Below, piece by piece: positions 57,814-64,000 of a stretch of 64,000 bases of DNA. The translations under genes were made by a program, and so were the position numbers. The stretch is taken from NCBI GenBank assembly GCA_902806595.1, contig CADCXC010000009.1, positions 496,001 through 560,000 of the forward strand, in the 5' to 3' direction. Position 1 is the first letter of the stretch. Each line of letters opens with the position of its first letter. This stretch comes from Pyrenopolyporus hunteri (taxonomy: Eukaryota > Ascomycota > Sordariomycetes > Xylariales > Hypoxylaceae). The notes under the pieces were generated by a model. The model was not told the origin of the DNA. It was given only the letters and a program-made list of their open reading frames with translations, and made no database searches.

Positions 57814-59418
57814 TTAGGCCGTGGCGGTAACCGGAGTCGCCGAGTCGGCGCCATACCATCCACCATTCTTCGAGCAGGACGTACGACTTGACTTGTCCGT
57901 CGACGTCTTATATTTCGTTTTACTACTCCATGGATCAGTCGGCTTGTCTTATACTAGCGTAACCTCGGTGAGACGAGAATCGAGGATATATATACGTACC
58001 CAACCCAGACCGTGGCCTCCACGTGCGTGGTACTATATCCAACGTCCGTTTGCGTGACTGTGGCGAAAGGCCTGGTTATCGTGACGGTAACTGGCGGCCT
58101 TTGGTCACCGCAGACTGTGGTTGGGGCGGGTGTTCTAGATTATATGGTTAGTATTTTATGTAACGTTTCATCCTTCGAGCGTCTAGATTCATAGCCCATA
58201 AGGGGTTAAAGTTAAGGCTAGACTTACACAGTCGCCGTAACTGTTGTGTAAACTATAGTTGCTTCGTTAGCGCCATAGCTCCTCTTAGGTCCAATATCTC
58301 GTTTACTTACCATCCTCCGTTGTCGTCAAAGCAGGAACCGTGGTAACGGTGGTGCTCGTGACTGTATATGTGGTCTCTGTGACGGTCACAGTGGTCGCGG
58401 CTACGGAAGCCGCTTTTCCCTTACCGGTTTCCAAGACTGTGTCAGGGATAAGACTGCCACCGATATTGGGTGGAATGCAGGAGAGTCCAATACAGATCGT
58501 AGGTAGAGGGTCTGGTACAGTAAATGTTGGGGGAGTCACGTAGTGGCAAGAGGCCGTCTTGGTCACCGTGGTAGTCGAGAAACTTGTCACTTTTTTATCC
58601 GTGACTGTTCGAGTGATTATGTACGTGCTAGTGATCGTTGGGGCCGTTGGAGTGATCGTCACCGTTTGCGTAGTTCCATCGCAAGGTATCTTGACAGTCT
58701 TGGGCGGTAGTGTCGAAGTCTGAGTCTTGGAAATGGTTTCGTATACCGCTGCAATTGCGTTAGGTCTAGCCTCTGAGTGGGGGGGATGCGGCATAGATAC
58801 TTGATGCATTAGGAGTACTAGTTATACCGATTATCTCGGTGGGCGTGGCCTATAGTGTAATTAGCAGTTCGAACAAAAACTTTTATATATCAATGAACAC
58901 CTATCTACTCACGGTAATGGTAATGGTAGCAGGCACACCAGCCGTCAGGGCGATGGTCCTCTGAACGCCAATATTACTTCCCAATAAGGTGATTTTGTAA
59001 AGACCCGAGGCCATTGCAGAATACTTAATTTCACTGGGAGATAATGAGAGGCTTATTGACACTGGACCAAAGCTTATAGGGCCTCACCATGTGGATGTGA
59101 CTTGCTCTCCAGCAGGCGTTGTATTTACAGCAGAACATGGATATTGCTTGCCACTGGGGTCTGTAAGGATTGGCTTTACCGATTCTTGTTCACACCCTAG
59201 TCGTCGTCAGCGTATGGTACGAGTATAACGACAAACACGTGTCTAAGCGCCACTATACCTTGAAAGATAGTCGTAAAAGTAAAGTTTTCATTTGAGGAAG
59301 AGTCAATGTCGTATGAACCACCGTTCACATAATCTACGCCGTAACTGCTGCATGCAGCAATAGATCTTAGTGTGAAGAGACTGAGAATCAGCCAAAGACA
59401 ACGCATATTAAGGGTCAT
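57814..59418 (-). CDS. Secreted Thr/Val-rich (wall-type) protein
   Basis: Proposed exons are 59418-59259, 59196-59088, 59033-58913, 58770-58311, 58252-58228, 58134-58000 and 57886-57814, 360 residues in consistent phase. A signal peptide (about residues 1-22, MTLNMRCLWLILSLFTLRSI) is followed by a Cys-containing N-domain (CSSYGVDYVNGG, ENFTFTTIFQGCEQ, YPCSAVNTTP, SGLYKITLLGSN). A long Thr/Val-rich part follows (TTVTVTETTYTVTSTTVTTV), expected to be heavily O-glycosylated, with scattered Cys. I have seen this layout in uncharacterised secreted proteins of Sordariomycetes; a surface or wall role is inferred from composition. The first three exons are well supported. The acceptor at 58771 and the last exon are less certain: reading through the last intron instead gives a stop at 57954-57956. 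The 25-base exon 58252-58228 is needed to keep the Thr/Val-rich frame. Confidence 0.62.
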
Positions 59419-61083
59419 CTTGATGGTAAATTTAAGCTATGATGAGTTAGGGGCTGCTTTGGATCATGGGGAAATATTATCAGATGAGACGCTGGGTCGC
59501 TAGCTTTTTGTAGACGTTGCCGATTTTATACCAGCCTCTGAAGCTGGACTAAGTAAATAAGAACATACACCATACGATCTCGTGGTATCTAATTATAGTG
59601 AGAATGGAGTCTGAATATATGCGACCTGTCGTGGAACGCATGCTGAAGGCTAGATCGAGGACCATATGTTACTAACTATCGGTGGGCCTCTTGAGTAAAG
59701 GGCCATTTAATGATGCCGGAAAGCTATATAGGCTCAATTCAGCCTGTGGATGGATGTTTCTAGACCTCAAAAAACCGGCCCGCCCAGGCGAGGCTTCTAC
59801 CTGGTCCGGGGGACTAATTCGCAAATGAAGAAGCAGAGCGTCAGCTGCAAATGCAACTGCAAGTGAAATTTAGCACTCCTACTCTGAATAATGGCTAGGT
59901 GCGTCCATTTCTAGTCTGAGTGATGGTGATGTTTAAATCCTGGCTAGGAAGCTATAGTCTTACCTTTCTCCTTTCGGCGTGTGGTTTACTTCCGCACGAA
60001 AACGCGGTTACATTAACTCGTGTACGTTATGAGTCGACTGGAGCCATTATCTCTAAGTTGAGACCGAGGCCTTTTCCCTGGGGGGTTTTAATTATACATA
60101 ATGCGATCAGCACTCTTCCCGAGCATTGTTATAAAGTTGCCCGTATATGTACATATTTTGCCAGAACTCCCCAGTCGTGATTGGCCCAGCAGTAGGCTAA
60201 AGCTTATTTCCACTGTTTTCTTAGGCACCTAGACTTGTTTTGAGTATCGCCAACGACGCGGATGCCCGTGACGCCCTTCGTAGGAATGAAGGAGCTGGTT
60301 TTTATCGGGGAAAGAACCGATGGTGCGGGTTTGAGAGATGAGAATGTCACCGCACTGTAGGTCAACGACTGTAACATAGAAGTTTTGGTACCTACTACAC
60401 GTAACATCCTACTACCTACAGTAGCATGGTAACAAGCCCTTTAAAGCATGCAACTTTATTTATATGTTCTCGGGGATTATGTAGGTATACAGTCCGGAAA
60501 GTATTTTTCTACGGGAAGGTGACGTAGTTCGCAGAGCCACATCTTGCGCTCCCTAATATGCAGCTCCTATAAGCGGGCATGCAGATGGCTTAAATACCTC
60601 CGAATCTCCTGGCAACGTTGCAGGACATAGACAATGGACGGCAGCCAACCTCAAACTAGTGCGCCCTCTTCTGTCTGTCATACGATGACTTGGTTACGAA
60701 CTACCTTAGATAGGAGAAAATGTCACCATAGAGCCGGTATTTTCGAGCCTCATTCAGTTTCTTGGAATTTCACGGCATTCTCCTATTCCCCGTCTCTGTT
60801 ACGTATCATTTAGGACGCACTCACGCGTGAAATCGGAACGTCTGGAAGGACGGAATTTGGTTCTTACGATGGAAGATGTAGGTCCATCTTTTGATTCCAT
60901 CCCTTATTCGTTCATCAATTCATTTTTGACCCCGACCTAGTTGAGTTGATGTTATTCCCATGCCATAAACAACCAACACCATCACAGACCCAAAATCCAG
61001 TACCCCAAACCCAAAACGCCCAGGTAATGCACCTCGGATACCAGTCCAACCCAGTTCCTTAGCCCCATCCAGCACCCTCTCCA
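59419..61083. other. Intergenic, promoter of the secreted protein and 3' flank of the DOMON gene
   Basis: About 1.7 kb. I see no gene; only short open frames without coding character. It has few ACCT/AGGT motifs compared with the left half of the window. Confidence 0.55.
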
Positions 61084-62646
61084 TTATACATACTCCCGAC
61101 CGTTTTGCTGCGACCCCAGGTCTGTCTTCGCGCCTTGCGTCTGGTATGGCGCGTACGTGCTCATCGCTGGAATACTTGCGTTCTGTCCGGGCGGCATCTG
61201 CGTATTCCCGGGCCCCGATGAGCCATTGTCATTTGCCCCATTATCGTTTGAATGCCACGGCTCCATGTTGTAACCGGTCTGCTCGTTCTTGCTCTTATTC
61301 CACCTCTTCTGAATGAACTTCTTCGTGATGATGATGAGGATCATGGCTGGGAAGATGAAGAGAATTAACCCAGCGAGGACGTAGTTATACTGCGATGCCT
61401 GTGCAAGTGGGAAGCCGCTGGGTGACGATGTTAGTAGATTTATTTGAGTTGGGAATAGGGGAAAGGGACTTACAGGAATCCGTTAACAACCCCCATAACC
61501 ATGATTACGCGGCCTAGCCACACGTGAATAGGGGCTAGCTTGGTCTTCTGCTGCGTCTGCTTGAAAGTGCGATGATGCAAGAATCCCAAGGTAAACTGGG
61601 CAAATATGAAAATGAAGATGAGGATGCCGATGACCTGGTGGGCCGTGTTGAACTTCTTGGACTAGAAATAAGTTAGTATATCTTCCTGCCCGTTATCCAG
61701 TTGCACTATGGCGAACGTACCCTATTGTAGAGCTTGCTAATGGAGAACCCAAGACCCGAACCAATAATCGTGAGAATGAGAGCAAAGCCCTGGTTGATCC
61801 CGTGCCAGCGAACCCAGTTCCCCAAGCGCAGAACAAAAATTCCGAAGGGGTATAAGCCAACGAACACGAGGGTCATTATGATAGCATGCGCTAGGGCGGC
61901 GGAATCCTTCTTGCCCTCTTTCGATAGCCCCTGAACCGTCGCGATTAGTGCGCTATTCTCCGACTTGTCGATCGTAAAAACGCCCGCCGACCCCGTGGCG
62001 TGCACCATATCTAAGGTGAAGGTCCCGTAATTGTAATGCATCCTCAGGGGAGCGTCGAGCGCGTCCGACTTAGGGTTACCGCTGCCATCGCCCGTAGCAT
62101 ATATCATGTTCTGCGACTTGCTCGCGACGTCGATCTTCCCGTTCCCCTCGGACCACGAGCGACAGTTACTGCAACGTCCATTGAACACATACGTCTCATT
62201 ATCGAGCCCTGTTCCCGGCAGTGCCTCAATCTTGATATCAGGCGTGTAGGCGGGCTCCGAGTGGCCCGAAGCGATGCGCGGCGATAGCGTTACATTAGTC
62301 CCAGACTTTGACGGATAGACCAGCAGGATCAGCGCTCCGGCCATGTGGTCAGACCCAAGCCCAACAGCGCCCCAGCTCACGCCCGATGGTATCATTAACG
62401 AGAAATATAAGTCTGTAGTGGAATCGCTAGGGACGTTGAGGGAAAACGCGAGGTCTTGTGTCGGCGTAATGAAGACCGAGCCTGCGGTCGACGAATTATC
62501 GCTAGCATCCTGTGCTTGCGATGAGGAGACGAGGAAGGAAAGCGCTGCTTCGAATTAGAACCTAATGTCTTGAAAAGCAAACAGAAATGGTGCATACTGG
62601 TAGATAGAGCGAAGCCTAGCTGGCTGAGCATACTGGAAGACCTCAT
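61084..62646 (-). CDS. DOMON / cytochrome b561 membrane oxidoreductase
   Basis: Four exons (62646-62598, 62544-61721, 61661-61474, 61417-61084) give 464 residues. The signal peptide is MRSSSMLSQLGFALST plus TLSFLVSSSQA, with likely cleavage near residue 27. A cellobiose-dehydrogenase-cytochrome-like DOMON domain occupies about 30-215 (LYFSLMIPSGVSWGAVGLGS). The b561/ferric-reductase core follows with conserved His236 (AHAIIM), His264 (WHGINQ), His299 (TAHQVIG) and His337 (PIHVWLGR), two pairs for two haems. A last membrane span (YVLAGLILFIFPAMILIII) and a cytosolic Gln/Asn/Gly-rich tail end the protein. Proteins of this type pass electrons across the membrane between cytosolic ascorbate-like donors and extracellular acceptors; the physiological acceptor in fungi is unsettled. 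The Cys pair CSNC in the DOMON part may form a disulfide. Confidence 0.88.
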
Positions 62647-64000
62647 ACTTCTTGTAGAAAGGGTGGTATCAAGGTATCACCTAGCGTCAAGCTCAGGTCT
62701 AGTGCACTGTTCAGAACTAAGTATTAAATTAAGAAATATTACAACCTTCTCGTCAAGACAAGGGCAAAATCAAATGGAACGTTGGCAATATTAAGTATGG
62801 GAAAGAAAAAGCACAAGAGTATATTTACCATGTAATCAACCCGTCCTCCCTCTTGCTTTTCGCCATGGTGACGGCCGTACTTAAATAACTCGGCACCGCA
62901 TGGTGTATGCGGCTTCGGGTTCAACAACATCGTGATGTGCCCATCCATTGGATGTCGCCGAAGCGTGCTGGCGGTTAACTAAAGGACCCCCATTCTTGTA
63001 GATCTTGAGACGCTGATTGGCGGATTGCCTGCAGCTTCTTGTAATGCGGAGACCTTGATTGGCCCTAACCGCGATCTTGGTACGCCCAGCCAAGCGCCCA
63101 AACCCTTGTGCAAACACGCCCCAAAAAGCCGCCCGCGGCTGTTGAAGAACAGGATATTTTTAGTTGTTCTTGCGATTGGTCGTCTTATGTCACTTACACG
63201 CCGGGGAGCTTCGATCTCTTCGCTTCTCTGTCGGCGAACTAAGATGCCGAACCGTATCTAAACCTCGCTCTGTTTTAAGATGGGCGTACCAAATACTGCG
63301 TGTATGTGTAAGGTAGTTCATTCGCCTAATAGCTATTTTCGGTTGTTGTCCAGCATTATGCGGAATATTGTTCGAACGATAATTAGCTAGTCCACGGTAA
63401 TTGATATAACCTCTGTGTAAATATACTTCTATATGAACAACTACTTGGGTAGATTTAACTTAAACCTAAGTAATTAAGATTAGAGTCTTACAATACTGTG
63501 TTGAAGTCTGTAGTTGATGCTTTCTACCTATTAACTGGTGGTTGTTATAACCTATCCTTTCTTAGAACTTGAGTTACAGACTGAATGAAAATTTTATTTT
63601 GATATAAGATTTCAGCTTAAACTATGTAATCGGTATCTATCTCTATCAAGTTAAAAGCCGCTCCCTAGAGTTTTGTTAATACCAACTTCTGCCGGGTGGT
63701 ATCTAACCCCGCTAAATGTCCATACACGCCGAATTTCAGGCAGTTATAGTGGAGTATCCACTATATTTAGCGGGTGTCCACGATAGCTTAAGGCAATCAT
63801 CCCGCTGCCACGGGTATCGATTAGGTTGATTGACAGCATTCTGGTAGGCGATAATAGCGTCCACTAGGTGTCGGCTACTAATGGGTGACCCTTACTCTAT
63901 ACTTATAACTGAACTGATAGGTATGGATGGATTCTTCAATTATCCATTAAGTAACAAATTAAACGTAGTCGTATTTTCTATAAATACTGACTAGGCAATT
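62647..64000. other. Right-end intergenic sequence
   Basis: No gene supported. The last 700 bases are AT-leaning, unlike the rest of the right third, and include the fold-back structure at 63708-63774. The window ends without reaching another gene. Confidence 0.55.
63708..63774. repeat. Short fold-back with terminal inverted repeats
   Basis: CCCGCTAAAT (63708-63717) and ATTTAGCGGG (63765-63774) are exact reverse complements enclosing 47 bases. Directly inside the right arm is a second hairpin, TATAGTGGA-GTA-TCCACTATA (63745-63765). The words CGCTAA and CCACTATA also occur in the inverted-repeat element at 57.5 kb, suggesting related sequence. Confidence 0.6.

Overview
The window is nuclear DNA of a filamentous ascomycete, most likely a Sordariomycete. 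The genes carry short introns (about 50-140 bases) with GT...AG ends and CTAAC/CTGAC-like branch sites. The protein families are typical of mould genomes: a Zn(II)2Cys6 regulator, a DOMON-cytochrome b561 protein, a C2/EF-hand phosphatidylserine decarboxylase and a Pom1-type DYRK kinase. Bacterial operons, CRISPR arrays and rRNA were not seen, and no tRNA could be supported. All exon structures were read by eye from splice signals, reading phase and family knowledge; none has transcript support.

Layout. 1-1.5 kb: 3' end of MPP10 (ribosome biogenesis) and a small DMAC1-like mitochondrial membrane protein, both +. 5.4-9.6 kb: the Pom1/DYRK kinase (+). 9.6-27.5 kb: an 18-kb gene-sparse island full of ACCT/AGGT tetranucleotide motifs and microsatellites. 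It holds one convincing gene, a small Cys/His-rich protein at 20.85 kb with its own TATA box, and two stretches that look like decayed or unrecognised coding sequence (12.3-12.7 and 21.25-21.6 kb). 27.5-29.8 kb: a TPR/F-box/LRR protein of Pof3/Dia2 type (+). 31-49 kb: five genes on the minus strand: an ADIP (SSX2IP/Msd1) coiled-coil protein, phosphatidylserine decarboxylase 2, a HAD phosphatase, coatomer epsilon, and a protein with one RanBP2-type zinc finger. 50.7-56.3 kb: a Zn2Cys6 regulator followed on the same strand by a major facilitator transporter. 57.8-62.6 kb: two secretory-pathway genes on the minus strand, a Thr/Val-rich secreted or wall protein and a DOMON-cytochrome b561 membrane protein. 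The last 1.4 kb is AT-leaning and contains a fold-back sequence.

Most genes are core housekeeping functions (ribosome assembly, mitochondria, polarity kinase, replication-linked ubiquitination, spindle-pole anchoring, lipid synthesis, Golgi traffic). They do not form one pathway. The accessory flavour lies in the right third (regulator plus transporter, wall protein, extracellular redox protein) and in the gene-sparse island. No clearly new multi-gene system was found. The best candidates for novelty are the isolated Cys/His-rich small protein, the zinc-finger protein with a Gly-Tyr-rich tail, the Thr/Val-rich secreted protein with a 25-base exon, the inverted-repeat elements at 57.5 and 63.7 kb, and the dispersed palindromic tetranucleotide family.
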